Positions 36,101 through 51,100 of a stretch of DNA of 64,000 nt are shown one piece after another. Under the pieces are notes generated by a model. The model saw only the letters and a list, made by a program, of their open reading frames with translations. It had not been told where the DNA came from and did not search any database. Source of the DNA: Episyrphus balteatus (taxonomy: Eukaryota; Arthropoda; Insecta; Diptera; Syrphidae); NCBI RefSeq assembly GCF_945859705.1, contig NC_079135.1:30181679-30245678 (forward strand), written 5' to 3'. The position numbers were made by a program, and so were the translations under genes. The stretch's first letter is position 1, and the number at the start of each line of letters is the position of its first letter.

Positions 36101-39100
36101 TCGAAAACCAAGCCTAACTTTCAAATGGTACAAAGACACTTTTCATAGAAAAAAAAATTAAATTTTCTATCAAGTTTAGGTGGTTAAAAATTTTAAAAAC
36201 TAGTTTTGACTAAAATTCTAACCTAAAATCAATGAAAAAAAATGTTCAAAAATTGAGAATTTTTTTTTACTGAATCAGGGGGCATTTAGTTTAAGAACCC
36301 AGTACGTCCAAACTATGTCCTAAAAAGTCAAAGTAGAATTAAAAGCCTATGATAATATGCAATTTTTATTTATTTTTTTTTTTGTTAAAAAACGACAGAA
36401 ATAAAATGTACTTTTTTAAAAATTAGCACTTTTTCTGTATTTTTGATTTTTTTAAGTTGAAAGCCAAATTTTAAAATTCGATAAAAAGGTAATAATTGGT
36501 TAGTTTTAGGCTTTTAAACTAAACAGACCTGGAGGGATTGAATATATAACCTAAGTATCACAAACTAAATATTTTAATTGCATCCTTATGGCCTTGTGTG
36601 CAATTTTGTGTATGTCTATTTTTATAAATAGGTATACGGATCGGATGGATGGATGGACCGAAAGCCATTAGACTTGGTATATTGCATAGAAGAACTTTTA
36701 ATACGAACTCATTAGCTGTTTTCAATGGCCTAATATAACAGTTTTTTTTTTTTTAATCCACGACCAACACAAAATTTCTCTTGAAAAACGAAAAAAAATA
36801 CTCAAATGAGTTTAAAGCCCAGGAAAATTAATAAATCAAATAACATTTTTAGCGGGACAAAATTTTTTTCATGAAATTTGTTCGGGTATACCTACATATG
36901 TGTGTATAAGAATCAAAACCCATTTTATCCACTTTTTTTGATTTCGAGTAAATCGAGAAAAACTTGTATCTCGTTAACGAAACATTTTTTAGTAGGTACT
37001 TTTTTAAATGCAGGATTGATTCAATTAGGATTCCCTACAGTTTAAGTCCAGAAATCGTGATCCGAGGGTTTTAGTTTTAGAGTTATACCCAAAACAAATA
37101 TGGATAGAATGGATTTTGAAAATCACCTCTGAATTTCAGACCAAAATTAGAAAATATGGCATTAAAAAAAAATCAATTAAAAACGAGAAAACTTTATTTC
37201 CTTTTTTTTAACTACGCCTACATTCTTGAACAAATAAATTCAAACCTAAAACCGAATTTTTTTTCAAAAATCCGTATAAATTTTCGGATATTCCCATCTA
37301 ATCTCATCCCATGGATTTTATCCATTTGAATTTCAAATTTATTTTAGAAATAATATTTTGAATGGATATAATGGATTTTGATGCGAATAAAATTCTTTGG
37401 ATATAATGGGGTTTGAAACAAAAACTAAAGTGGATAAAATGGGTTTTGAAATAAACCTCTAACTTTGTGGTCTGATTTCTACGCCAAAAAATGTAATTAG
37501 ATACTCAAACTTTGGCGCAACGTATGTATTTGAATAATAGAAACAAAACCTCATACCTAAGTCATTTTTTTTTTTTTTTTAAAAGTGAATATAATGGGTT
37601 TTGATTCTGATCCACACATATGTATGTCCTTATTATAAAAGTCAATTTGTTGGGATGATAAGACGTCGTCGGGAGCAGCCGCCATCTTGGAAAAGAGGCT
37701 GATAGGTAATTTTAACTAAAAATGTTCAATATACGAATGAGTTCCGTGAGTTAATTAAATTCTATTTTATAGTTGGTCAAAGCTCAAAGTCCAGGTTTGT
37801 CTCGCAAGGTTAGGGCAAAATGACATTTTTAAATTATATTTTAACTACAAAGTCCAAATCCTTGAAAACACTAGGCAGAAAAAAAAATTGAGAGCTCCAC
37901 GATCAAACGATTTTACGCACAAATGCATAGAACTAAGAATCTGATTGAAAAATTAAACAGTTTTTAAAATAACCTCAGGGCTCTGAAGGCTTAAAAATCC
38001 AACGGTTTGTTTTTTTTTTTTTTTAAGTTATAAAATTAACTCTCCTTTCGGGTCCTTTATAAAAATAGTATTTTGTCAGACAAAAGTCAGTCCACTTTAA
38101 AAAGGGTAGAGAATTATTTTCAGTACTTTGTATAGTTATTTGTTTTATCTACTCCTTTGACAAAATATAAAAAAAAAATGCTCAAGAAAGCAAGATTTTT
38201 CAAAAGCCAGTCAAAAGTCTAGATGTGAAGACTTCGGCTGGATAGATTTCGTCAAATACTCATCCAACGATGAAACGAAGATTAATCTGTTCACAAAAAT
38301 TCCAAGTTGGTGCATCATATTCAGGGCTATTTCGAATAAAAAAAATCTTTGAAAATTTTTCCTCCTTTCAATAATAGCTACGTGAATAGCATGGTATAAA
38401 AAGAGAAGGTATGATCATTAGAAAAAACTCAGTATCGAGAACTGTCAAAACTTATGGCTACTTAAGGTTTTGACAGCCCAGCCCATTGAAATTGTTGTTG
38501 TAAACAAATTTGTCTTGGAAATTGTTGTTGCTTCTGACTTTGCCAAATGCCAAACGTCAAAACCTTACTACCCTATTTTGTAAGATGGCGGCTCTAATGA
38601 TCATACCTGTCTTTTTATACCATGCTGAAATGTAGTGCTGAAAATCATATTTCGATGAAATAATAAAATTATTTCATTGGCTTTCATTTCCACTCCGCGG
38701 AATAGTTAAGAAATGAAGAAAAAATCTTCCTTAGATTCCGGAAGTCAATTTAAAACAAAGTATCAAACATACACCACTTTATAACAAAATTCACATTCCT
38801 TGTGTTCTAAAAGTTCCTGATATGCAACCAACCAGAAGAGTTATTCAATTATTTATATACTGTTCCTCTTCCTAGACACTTTAAAACAGCTTGCATACAA
38901 GGATAAAAGGATACACCATCCTTTAAAAGTTCCTCTACTTTATGCTTATAATAGTGTTTCGCTATCATCCAGACATTCTGCTAGGTTTAACAACTCAAAT
39001 TTTAAATCCCGCTATTGATTTTGTTTATCCAAAAGTTCATCATAATCAACAGCCCCGGCCCTCCCGACTGGTATCATTTACAGACCTTTGAGCATCGCGC

Positions 39101-42100
39101 ATTAAACACTCCTATAGTTGGCAACAATACAGAGAAAGGCTGATATTTATATTTTCTCATAATTTGCACGTGCATTCCGCTCTAATGAGCACAACATATC
39201 TTCAGTCTATTGTGTGTACATAAAAATGTATACACGAACAAACTCTGAATGTCAACCGCTCAGGTGCGGGTCAAGTCGTTTTATCAATGGAAGCGCATTC
39301 GTTTTCACTCTTTGGCAGCTTTTTTTCAAATCTAAACGCGGTCCAAAGAGAGACGTGCAATGGTGAATAATCCTTTAACAAGTGAATTTAAATATAGTGC
39401 AATGCAGGCTTTCAGCAGAGAGCAGGATTAAAAAAATGGGAGCTCTGAATGGTTGCATCTGGGACAAGCTTGTTTGCATGTCATCCTTTTAACGATATGA
39501 AAAGGATTGAGGAATACAAAGCGCACTTTCTGGCACAGATTTCCTCACACATACAAACACACACAGATGAAAGGTGTTCCTAACACAATCATAATCGTTG
39601 TTATTATCGTCCTAAACAAAAGACGTTATATGTATGGAATGGGATATGCTAAGAAATTTGAGAGGTAAAGGTGTAGAAATACATTTGAAAACACCTCTTC
39701 GAGAAAGGACCACCACGACAGCAGACTACCGTGTGTTTATTTGCCATCATAGCTTGACAGTTTTGATGCATAATAAGATTAAAATTCAATCAAACGTCGA
39801 ATCGATAAATGCATGCTGTGCGCCTTGTGTCAGCCAACAGGGCCATAAGCTTTAATCACACAGGCCATTTCACAGATAATTAAATTTCAATTCACTTTTT
39901 ATAAATAGAGTGTTTTGACTGGACGTCATCCAGCGTCAGCATCATAGCATCCGATTCAGTATTTTAGCAAAGCGAAAGCAACAGTGTGGTGTTTGTTTTT
40001 GTCTTCCTTGAATTTTTTTTTATATTTAAGTTTCTACCTTACTTGTCGTTTCGGAAAGCACATTAAGAATAGATGAGTAAACACGAGTTCATTGGTTTAT
40101 AGATTGCAGCTCCCATTTCAGTTGAGAAATTAATAATTAAAAGTTTTCCTGGCTAGGCTATGCTAGGCTAGGCGCTACGCTGGAGGTTGGAGACTGTGGA
40201 AACATTATTTGCTTAAGGATTTTATTCAGTTCACTGCGGGGCTTTGTCTTTGGAATTTCATATTGGCAGTGTTGTGTTCCTGTTTACAGGTTTATTCACA
40301 TACTTTTATCACATAGTTTGCATTCATGAGTTTTCTCCTTCTGGTTCTTTTTTGTTTGTTAGACTAGAAAGTTTTTTATCCAATGAAAATTTCTACAGGA
40401 AAAAAAGTACCTACCAGCAAGCTTTAAAATTGAAGTTGAGTATTGGAAAATACATAATAATACCTCGTTGCATGGAGGGAAGTTTGGATACTTATTTTTT
40501 AATTTTAGAAATTAAACAATAAGATTTTAATATGGATTTCTTGTACCTAAATACATAATTCATAACTCATATCCTTAGATTTTAGAAGATTACTTTTGAG
40601 TTAAATTTCTTAAGGTATAGACTGGAATGTTTTAAAAAGCGTTTGAGGTAGAAAATTGGTATTTACGCAAAAAAATAAAGCTACAATTGCAGCAATTTTT
40701 TTTTTTGAAGCGGATGTGAACTTTTAAACTTAAAATTGATTTAAAAAATTCTTCCAAGGAGCAAGAAAATTATTTTATGAATAAAGTGTATAATTTTGGA
40801 TCCCAAAACATCTTATTTAAGTGGAATTTTGAATAACAAAAAACTGTTAAATTTTCCAAAAAAATAAAATGCACGACTGAGGTCGCATGTACTTGCTCTT
40901 ACAGTTCAAAGCACTTTTATGTTAGTCTACTTGTAGATTTTAAAAGCTGGCTATTAATTAAAAAAAAAAATTGATATTGGGGAAGAGCCGACATTTAGGG
41001 CATGAACATTTTTTTTTTGTTGTTTGACTTTTTTGCGAAAAAATAAAAATGCAGTTTTATTTCCACTGCTTTAAATATTACGTTTACAAAGTTTAATCAA
41101 AATCGTTAGAGCCGTTTTCGAGAAATTCGCAATATCGTATTTTTTTGTATGGGAGGTATACGTTCTAAACGAGATATAAAAAAAACAAAAAAAAAACTAA
41201 CTTTCAGAATTCCATAAAAATCATCTGTATCAAATTTGAAGAAAATCCGTCCACCCGTTTAGGCTGTGGAAATATGTACAGATGGACGCATAACCGCACA
41301 GACGCACAGACGTACAGACGCACGGACGGAATTGCGAGACCCACTTTTTTGGAATTCTCCATCATCGTAATGTTGGTTTTGATTAAAACCTCAAATTTTT
41401 TTTTCGACACGAAACCAATACTTGCCCTATAGAGCAAGTAAAAAAAATGTACCTATTGTCCCATCTACAGAATTTAGGAATACAGAACTTTTAAACTCAC
41501 AATTTTTAAATTCATATTGTTGGAAAACAAAATTTTTAATTTACGGAATTTTAAAATGCAGAGCTTCAAGTTCAGAAAATCTTATTTTTTATTTATTAAA
41601 AAAAATAATATATTTTTTGTATGGTTTTTGTTATCTTTCTTTTTAAATAAATTAAAAAAGATAGTGTATACCTTAATAAAACTTATAATGCATTGGGTCA
41701 CTGTGGTGTATGCGTAACTTTATTTAACTTAAACAATCTAATCGTTGATTAAAAAACATTTCTTCGGTCGATTATTAATTTTTGTTAATGTTTTCAAGTT
41801 TTTTTTATCACACTCTGAGTCTATGTATAGATTAAATAGTTTTGTATACCTACCAAATTTTAAGAAAATTGGTTAGGGAGTGCGTTCCTTGACGATTTGT
41901 TTTTTACTTCTTTAAAAAAAATTGATAATGTTCGCGCAATGACGTGTGACAATATATTGCATTTAATTTATTTACCTAGCATGTTTTTCCTAAACACCAC
42001 AAATATGTTTTTACATATCTATAATTGGGTCTTTGACAAAACTGGGAAGAAATTGCTATCTTACCTCATTCTAATTTTGTTTCACAAGAAAATAAAATAT

Positions 42101-45100
42101 TCAATTTACGTATACTTCTGCACATAAATGTTTATTCTAAATTTAAACTAACTTTTCTTTTTAAAGTGCATACACATATCAAAAGTTGTTGTACGCTATA
42201 ACTATAACCAACTTAAGTTTATTTTGCTTCTAAATAAAACACACACATGAAACAACCTTCAAACACCATCAGGCACACAGTAAATTTAATTTTCCTTACC
42301 ATCATTGCAGAACTTTCCTTGATTTGCCGGATCCTGTCGAAATGAGAATTTCTGTAAGTCAGCATATGTTTCCGCCAACAATCCAGCAACAAACATCCCT
42401 GAACCAGCTGAATCTAATGTTGTCATAGTTTTAGGTGCATGTGGCTGCGAGTGACGTGGAGAATTTATTATTATAACTGGAAGTGACACAACGTACACCC
42501 ACACTGCCTGTAAAAATAGTTAAAACACATGTTGTTGTTTTTGTTAGAAATACTGATAGATAAATGGTAGAAAATACACTATACAAAATTTACTTATATG
42601 TCAATGAATATTTGTATCGTGTCCAAAAAAGATTAAAATCTATTCAACCACAAATGTTCCTTGAAAGGTTTCATGTATTCACCCATTCACATGCCAATTC
42701 CAAGGAATATTACATTTTATTTTTCAAATTTATTCAATCACAAAAACAAGTTCCACAGATTGGTCTGAAAAGAGTTTGCCAAATTCAACTTGTTGCAGCG
42801 TCTTTTCAAAGACAATTTATTATAAAAATTCATGTATCTAAGTAAGAATCGGCAATTTGGCACGTTTCGTGGTTTTATGTATTTATTTTTGTATTCAACG
42901 TGGGATCAATTATTTTGATGTTTAAGTAATGATTTTGTCTGTGATTATGCATTGTAAAGCATTTTGGACAATGAATTAAATTTAACTACTGCTCTTCGAT
43001 CTAATGTATCACATAATATTATAAGATATCGAAAAGGTAATAACACCATGAAGAATGACATAAAATCTTTATAAAAAGTGACTTTAATATCAACCAAATT
43101 TAATATATCCAATGTAAAAAAAAAGGTTACGTATACACCACAGTAACTCATTTTGATAATAATTTTTAAAGAAGGCTGTATCTTTTACAATTCTATTTTG
43201 ATTTTTAAAATTAAAATGGCAAATGAAAGCAGATACAGCTGCAAGGACAACGTCTATAAAAGAAGAGACAAAAATAACTTAACTGAGCATAATAACCTTT
43301 AGTTCCATAAATAACACCAAAAAAATAACTCATGAATAACACGTGCAAAGTATACAAAATTTGATGTTCATAGGTAAAGGATTTTAAAAATGTGTTTAAT
43401 ATGTATTGTATATGTACACTTCAATTAGCAGTGTCAATTTTTCTTAAACGACAAGAAAACTTCCTACTTAAATTTAGGATTAAGCTAATCAATTCTAAAC
43501 CTTCTGCAGGCACACCTCTTTTTCTTTTATGTGACGTGATAAAACCACGGTGCGAATTTGGTTTATATTTATTCATGTCGTTATAGTTTTTCGGTCTCAA
43601 TATTTTTTTTTTTTTTACAATATTAAAATCGTAAAATTTTCTGAGGAATTTAATTCACAATTAAATAAATATAATTTATTATAATCAAAATAACTAAACT
43701 TTTTTGAGAAAATTTCTTTAAAAACACATAGAATTAATTCCTATACACAATAGATCACTCCACCATCAATGCTCTACAAGTGCTAGAGATTTTTCCCTGT
43801 AGACAGAGGATTAATAATGTCGCAATCATGTATACATAGATACATGTATTTTTGAATAATTATATCAGACATTTCAATTTGTTTTCGAGTCCCTATTCAT
43901 TTACGTGTTTTAAACGTTGCTGGTATAATTTGAACGAATATTGAATGTTAGCTAGTTGATTTTAAATATAAGTTGTTCGCAACTCATTTTATTTTGAATC
44001 TTCAAGCCCTAGATCTTCAGTGCTTAGTTTTTGTGCTAGTGTACATAAAGTGACTAGTTTCTTTAGTTTACACCCAAAAATTAAAAAAAGTAGCCGACTT
44101 TTCTGGAGTCAATTATTATTATTATTATTTTAAGGGCCAATTTTTCAATAGTCAGTTAAAACAGTCAGTTAGTACTTATGTATTCCTAAGGATAGAGAAA
44201 AAATAAATTTTTCAACAGGCAGATATAGCTTATTCCTAAGAATAAAACTATCTGCTTCTTTCAGAGACGAATAAAAATTATTCTAAGGAATAATCTCAAA
44301 AAAAATATTGTGTCAGTTTTGACAACTCAGTTCTGACAGCTGTTTTGAAAGAATTTTGAAAAAAATACAGTAATAAGAATAAAAATGACGTTTAATTTTA
44401 AATATTTTTGAATTTGACAATTTTTTTTGTTATTCTGTAGAATAAATTATTCTTGATTGAAAACTTCAATGTTTTTATCTGATTGTTTATGAGCCTAATA
44501 ACTTTATTCGTCGAACAGTTAACTGACTGTTTATTAGAAGATTGAAAAATCGACTCTAAATTTAAGAAAAAAACAAAAAGAAATTTAGATTTGTAATAGT
44601 TCCTTAATTTGAGCAATATTGACAAAAAAGTACTCTTTTGTTAGAAAAAAAGAAAAAAATCAAAAATATACGAGATTATGGGCAGTATAATATGTACAAG
44701 CTAGTATTACATTGGGTCACTGTGGTGTATGCGTAATATTTTTTTATTTAAACACTAATCGTCGATAAAAACAATTCTACACCCGATTATGAATCCAAAT
44801 AATTTTGTATACATTGGCAAATTATTTTTTGTTAATGTTTTCAAGTTTTAAATCATACTCTGAGTCTTCTTAAAGATAGGTATCAAATTTCAAGAAAATT
44901 GGGTAATGTTAGGGGACTACGCTCTTTGACGACTTTTTTTAAGTAGTTAAAAAAAACTCGTTTTTTTAATGTAAATTATTCTAAAAGTTGTGAATCATAA
45001 AATCTGAGTAAAACTACATCCGTTGACATCAATCACCAGGTCTTCAGTCCTAGCAGATGGGCTGCGTGCCTGATGTCATCTCGTCAAACTTTGGACATGC

Positions 45101-48100
45101 ACTATTACGTGCATCAGTACTCGAAAATATAGAGAGACACTATACGGTTGTATGGAAAATCCGGGAACTTCGGATCGTTATCAACATCTCCAAACATAAT
45201 AAAAAGAGACTTCCATGAACTATTGTCATGTATACTAATATACCATTTTTGTTGACCGCACGTAAAACATTATAGACTTGAAAGACCTTGATTCTATATC
45301 ATGTCACAATGAAAGGAAAATTATTATTGTATATTATAAGTAAATTAGTGAGTTACTTGTGACAAAAATAGAACTCAAAACAAATCAATGAAGACTATAT
45401 GCAAGCAAGGGTGCAAAAAAAGTTTTATCGGTATCATTAATAGCACAAGAGCGGTAATCAAAAGTCAATCGATGGGGGGGCGGATCACCCCCATTTCGTT
45501 TATTTCTATACAAAGTAGATATATCGAATTATTGTTATCTCCTGCTGACTAGTATAATCTGCATTCGTTTGAAATTTAATTACGTTTATAACACACCAAG
45601 GAAGTCCCCTAAATGGCGCCCAACGAACGCGAATGAGGTGTAATTACGCTTCTTTATTTAAACGTAAAACTTTTCTTTCCTATACATTTATGTAGGTACT
45701 TTTTTTTATACTTTTCTTTTGACTTCCTCATATGTATATATGCCAATCCTTTAAGGAACTCATAATATAAGTTTTACTTTTATACAGAATTTCTCAAAAC
45801 CAAAAGCATTGCATGTTATTGATGGTAATCACGAAAATTGCATGTTTTTTTGAGGCACATCACATATTCGAATAAAATAAACCAAAGAGAAATGCCGAAG
45901 ATTAATGCGAAACTTTGCAAGAAAGATGTGAATAATATACCCACCGCCATCGTAGAACGTTAACTTTTTGCCTTGCTGTGATATAAATTCTCCGATACCA
46001 AGGGAAAGTTTATGTGACTAGGTAATTAACTCTTCTTCGTTTATGCAATTAGGTCTTATCCTGTGAGGCTTTTGCTGTAGAAGCAGAGTGAGTACATAAA
46101 TCTGTGACGATTTTCTGAGTGTGTGCACATGATTCTTTCATGAAATTTATAGTGTTTTCTTCTGCATATACTATATTGGTTTACATAATAATCCCAAAGT
46201 ATTCGAAGCCCTCTACTTTACCTTCTGGCTGTTGAGATTTTACAGATGTTGGACCTTCTTATATTTTAAAAATGTCAGCTGCCAACTGTTAAATACGAAC
46301 AAGTTCTCGAAAATCTTACGTAAATGCCAAAAAAAACCACTATCTGATAGAGTTCATGGCTGATGTATGTTTTAGCCTTACCTCTATTAAAATACATTTC
46401 GGCTAGAAAATAAGTTATTTTAATAGTTTTAGCTAGGTACTTGTTCGTATTTTTGAGTTGGCACCTGACATTTTTTAGATAGAAGAGTCTCGTCTAAAAT
46501 CCGTTGTATGTTTAAGCTTTACAAATATTTATAATTTGGCTGAAAAATAAGTATTTTTAGTGTTTTATAGCTTTTGCGTAGGGTTCCCGATTACCTACTT
46601 GTCAGAAATTTTTAACTTGCAACATAATTACAGAATTAGTTATGTGACAGTTTTTTCTTTAAAATAGGGTTGCCACATAGATGTTCCCACTTTAAAAGTG
46701 GCAACAATATGTTTTCATTTTCACATAAAGAAAGAGATCACCTAAAATTAAGCGTTTTTCTACATGTTTTTTTTTACCAGGTGTAGTCTTAAATTAACCG
46801 GAAATCCACTTACTTTAACATGAAAATGTTCTTATTTTTAGGATCTTGGCAAAAAACCATGCAGAAATCCCCTTAATTTGAGGTGGATTTTTTCTCCGTT
46901 CAGTATAAAATTATCTTTCAATTTGACACCAATTTTAACATCTAACCATATGAGCTAAGTGACTCGACGGTCTCCTCTCCGACTATAAAAATTTACCATG
47001 GACGTTAATGTTCTGGTGATCTAAGTTAGTTAGTATGTAAGTACATATCATAATCATCGGGGTTGATGGATAGAACGGAAATGTTGTTGAAAGACCTTAA
47101 ATGATCTAAAATTAATGAAAATTTAAATGACGAACTTGTCCTCTGGATATTTCTGTAATAAAATCATTTAACTACTTTTCCGAAATACCCACAACAAGTA
47201 CCTTCATTACAAATAAAAATTGAATTCTGACTAAAATACCCAAAAAAAAAAAAATATAGATACAATTATCATTTATTAACAGCCCTTAACCTTTTTTATT
47301 TTCTAATATCTCCTTTAGAAGGGATATTTCCCAAATAACATTTTCGAATTATCGGATTTTCCTTGAAAATAGCTAAAACGGTTTCAATAAAGTTTGGTGT
47401 ATGTAGTGATCTAAGTGAATCTAACAAAAATGTGTAAAAAAATCGGAAAACCGAATTTTACCACATTTTTTGCTTAACTTTTTTTAAGTTTACGATTTCT
47501 GCTGAGTCTGCAAGTAGATCCAAGAGAATATAATTATGATTAATTTTGATCCATTTTAAAGGAAAATAGATAATATTTGCATACATAGTTTGAATTTTTG
47601 AATGGATTAACCTTTAAGAACTAGATTTTACCCAAAATGACATAACTACAGGAAACAGGACGTTATCATTTCAAAAGTATGTTTTTGTTCACGATTCTCT
47701 AATATTTTAACATTATGTAAGTATATAATTTCTAATTGTACCTATATATTTATTTTTAAGTCACTGAATTGTTGCTAGCCCTTAAAAAAAATATGTACAT
47801 AAACAAAAACATTTCTCTTGAGATTAAAGCATGGAAGAAAGGTTACAAATAGGCTTAACAATACTACAACTAGTTCATACACACTGATGAGTATATGTTA
47901 ATTATTATGCATAATGTGACTTTTTAAAGAGTTCATGGTTGTTTAATTTTAAAATAAATTAAAACAAGAGATAAATAAAGAACTTTTTATGTAAGACAAA
48001 ATTAAAAACCAAAAAAAAAAAAACGAGATCCTCAATTATTTTAATTATATCATGTGCAAATGAACACATTCATCCTTTCTGAATACCATATTCCTGAAAA

Positions 48101-51100
48101 TGGGCTTAACATTAAATAAGCTCCATATATACATATTTTGAGTGGAAATAAATCTGTGGGATTTGGCAGAAGCATAAAATATATCTATAGAATGTGTTCT
48201 GCTATCCTTCTTTTGATTATATTTTTATTATGGCTACCAATAAAAACCATACCAGAAATATATTAAGGTGTAATTATTTTGTCACGAATATAATTAATAG
48301 TGTATGAAATATCTTTGCTAAGAAACACTTTGTAACTTTTTTGTAAATAAGTGATGGATTTGTTTATTCAACTTGTGTCATACATTGACCGAGCTGACAA
48401 GGAACTCAAATACCTTATTGCCTCAGACCATCATTCTTATTCACATCCATAACCTAATCATCAACTATTATTTCATAGTTGAAACCAAAGTTTTAGTTAA
48501 AGTTCAATGCAGGAAAGTCTTGATTTATCGAATTAAATCTAATTGTTTGTAGGTATATTGTCAAAATTGCAATTAATTTAAAACTGTGAGCAATTTAAAC
48601 AAAACAAAAATATGACGTCGCACTGTGGGCTAGAACGCTATTTTAGCTGGAATTAATTATAGAAATTCTCAAAATAGTCTAAAATCGCAATTAAAGGCAT
48701 TAAAATGATGTCGAATGATATAATAATGATAATTTTATGGCACAACAGACACTAATGATAAGAAAAACAACAAAAATAGGCGAATTATTATATAAAATGA
48801 GGTTTTCAAATTTAAAACACATATTATTGGTCTAAAAAACAAAAAAATGGAGTCTTTAAAGTTTGAACGCATCAAATTCGAAAATGGTATCATTGAAGCG
48901 AACAAAAGTTGTTTTTACTTAATATGGAATACAAAATGTTAATGCAAATAAAAAAACCGTTATATGAAAACATTCAACTCGTTTTGTTTTAATCGTTAGT
49001 GGTTTTTCTGAATATTTTGCTCCCTATACTTTCGGAGTTACAGCGAAAAAAGTTTGCTCTTGTAGGACATAGTTTTATATAAAACATAAAGCCATATAGG
49101 CTAGCTACTTTTTAAAATTATTTCTAGAGTGTGCCTACGCGTGCCTTTTTTTTAAAGCTTAGGAACATTCGTTTTATATAAAATCGGTGCTAGTAACATA
49201 CTTTACTTTAAAATGTATACACAAAAGTTCAATATAATAACAATTTACTAGCAAATACTATATTTGGACACATCACTCGTTGATAAACTAGCAAAATTTT
49301 CACAATCAATCCGTTAAAACAAACTCAGTAAACGAATATCTGGATAGAGGAAAAAGAGGCCTTTTTTGTTTTTTTTCGAAAAACTGCTTTCGATTGTGTT
49401 TTTTTATGTAGCCAATGAATGTTTTGACCTCAACTTTGAATGAGAAATTATATCTAGTTCATTTATCTATCGAATGAGACCAAAATTATCAATTTTGGAA
49501 GAAGTTGACATTTTTAATTAATTCCAGCTAAAATAGCTTTCTAGCCCACAGTGCGTCGGTAAAATTGCAGCACGTGTTAATTTTTTTATCGTGGCACAAA
49601 AACGTTAGCATTGTAATAATAAACTCATAAACTCCCTCCTCTAATACACCAGAGATTTGCAATCTGGTAATTCTATAATAATGTCCCTGTGGTCATCAAT
49701 CATTTGATGGTTATTTTCTGCTAAGAAAGCTTTTAACTGTTCAAAGATTTTGCGTGGTTCTGTGAAATTTGAGATAGCTTAAGCATATTGAATTTTTATG
49801 ATGATGATGTATTTTTATCAGGATAGAATGAAAAGTATTTGGTTTAGCTTGTGCAAGTATACTTTTTCACTTGCATTATAAATTGGTTTGCAAAAGAGGG
49901 GAATGTATTTCACATAAAATAAAGCAAACTGTCATTCGATTACATAATGTTGTTCAATAACATTAGGTTGTGCTTTATAATAATAGTGTTATTCTTATTG
50001 TGCGATTTTTTGATGAGTGATCAAAAATTACAAATCGAAATTTTCGAGTACTCAAATTGAAGAACTTATTTGAATAGAAATAGCTTGCATAGTTTTTGAG
50101 TTATTGAATTTTCCGTTTAAATAATGCTGTGATAAGAGACACAATCTGAAATGATGAAAAACAATGGGGAGTGTTCATAAATTGTTGTTTAACTTAATTT
50201 AAATTGGCCCTAAGACGAAAATAAGAAAATAATTATTTTTTTTGATTATTGAGATAAGTTTTGTTTTACTCCGCCACAAAGCACCCGCTAAAGTAATGGA
50301 CGTCGTTTTAGGTGAGTATATTAAGAAAAGTGCAAACGATCCTCTTGGGGTAATTCAGTTACATCAAGAAAAATACCTTCAAAAAAACCCAATCGAAAGG
50401 CTAAATGTGTCTGGCTAGTTAGACCAATCTATAGGAAGAACCAGCCTGAAAGACGAATCTGTAGTAGAACAGCAAAACAGCGCGAGAAATGGAAGTTGTT
50501 TATCTTTTTCGTTCCATTTCGGATTTTACGAAAAAAGCTGACAAAGCCACATAAGAGTAACCTTGTTATGAAAAAGTACATCTCCGCTTAGCCGTTCGGT
50601 TAGTTGTAAGTTTGCAAATAAACTACCACGCACACTTGAATGGTTGAGAATTGTTATTCACTAGGCCTTGCTCGTTCATGGATTGTCACATGTATGGCAT
50701 TCATATGAAAATAAATTTAAGTAAAAGGTCTCAAAAATTTCTTATTGACGAGAAAATTCTGAGGATGTATTAAGTTATCTCCAAGTTAAAAAGTAAGTAT
50801 ATTTTCTCAGAGTTTTCTCGTCAAAACATAACGTAACTAACTCTTTTGATAAAATAGACTCGTAAATAGAGCTTATTTCCGAGCTTTTCTATTCAAAAGG
50901 GGTACCACAATTTTAGCTTTGAAGTGTTATCTCTGAAAATAAACTCCATTTACAAGTCTATTTCATTGCAAGAGGTTCTAAAATTTACGTCTTGCCTAGA
51001 AAATTCTACTTACTTACTTTTTAATTTCGAAATACATTTTGGGCCTCTATCACCGTTTAGAAAAATACCCTATTTAAGCACAAATCGAAAAAGGAAGATT

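Noticed and set aside
38900..40230. Hidden gene in the GC-richer intronic stretch
   Set aside because: No frame on either strand shows protein-like sequence or plausible splice structure.
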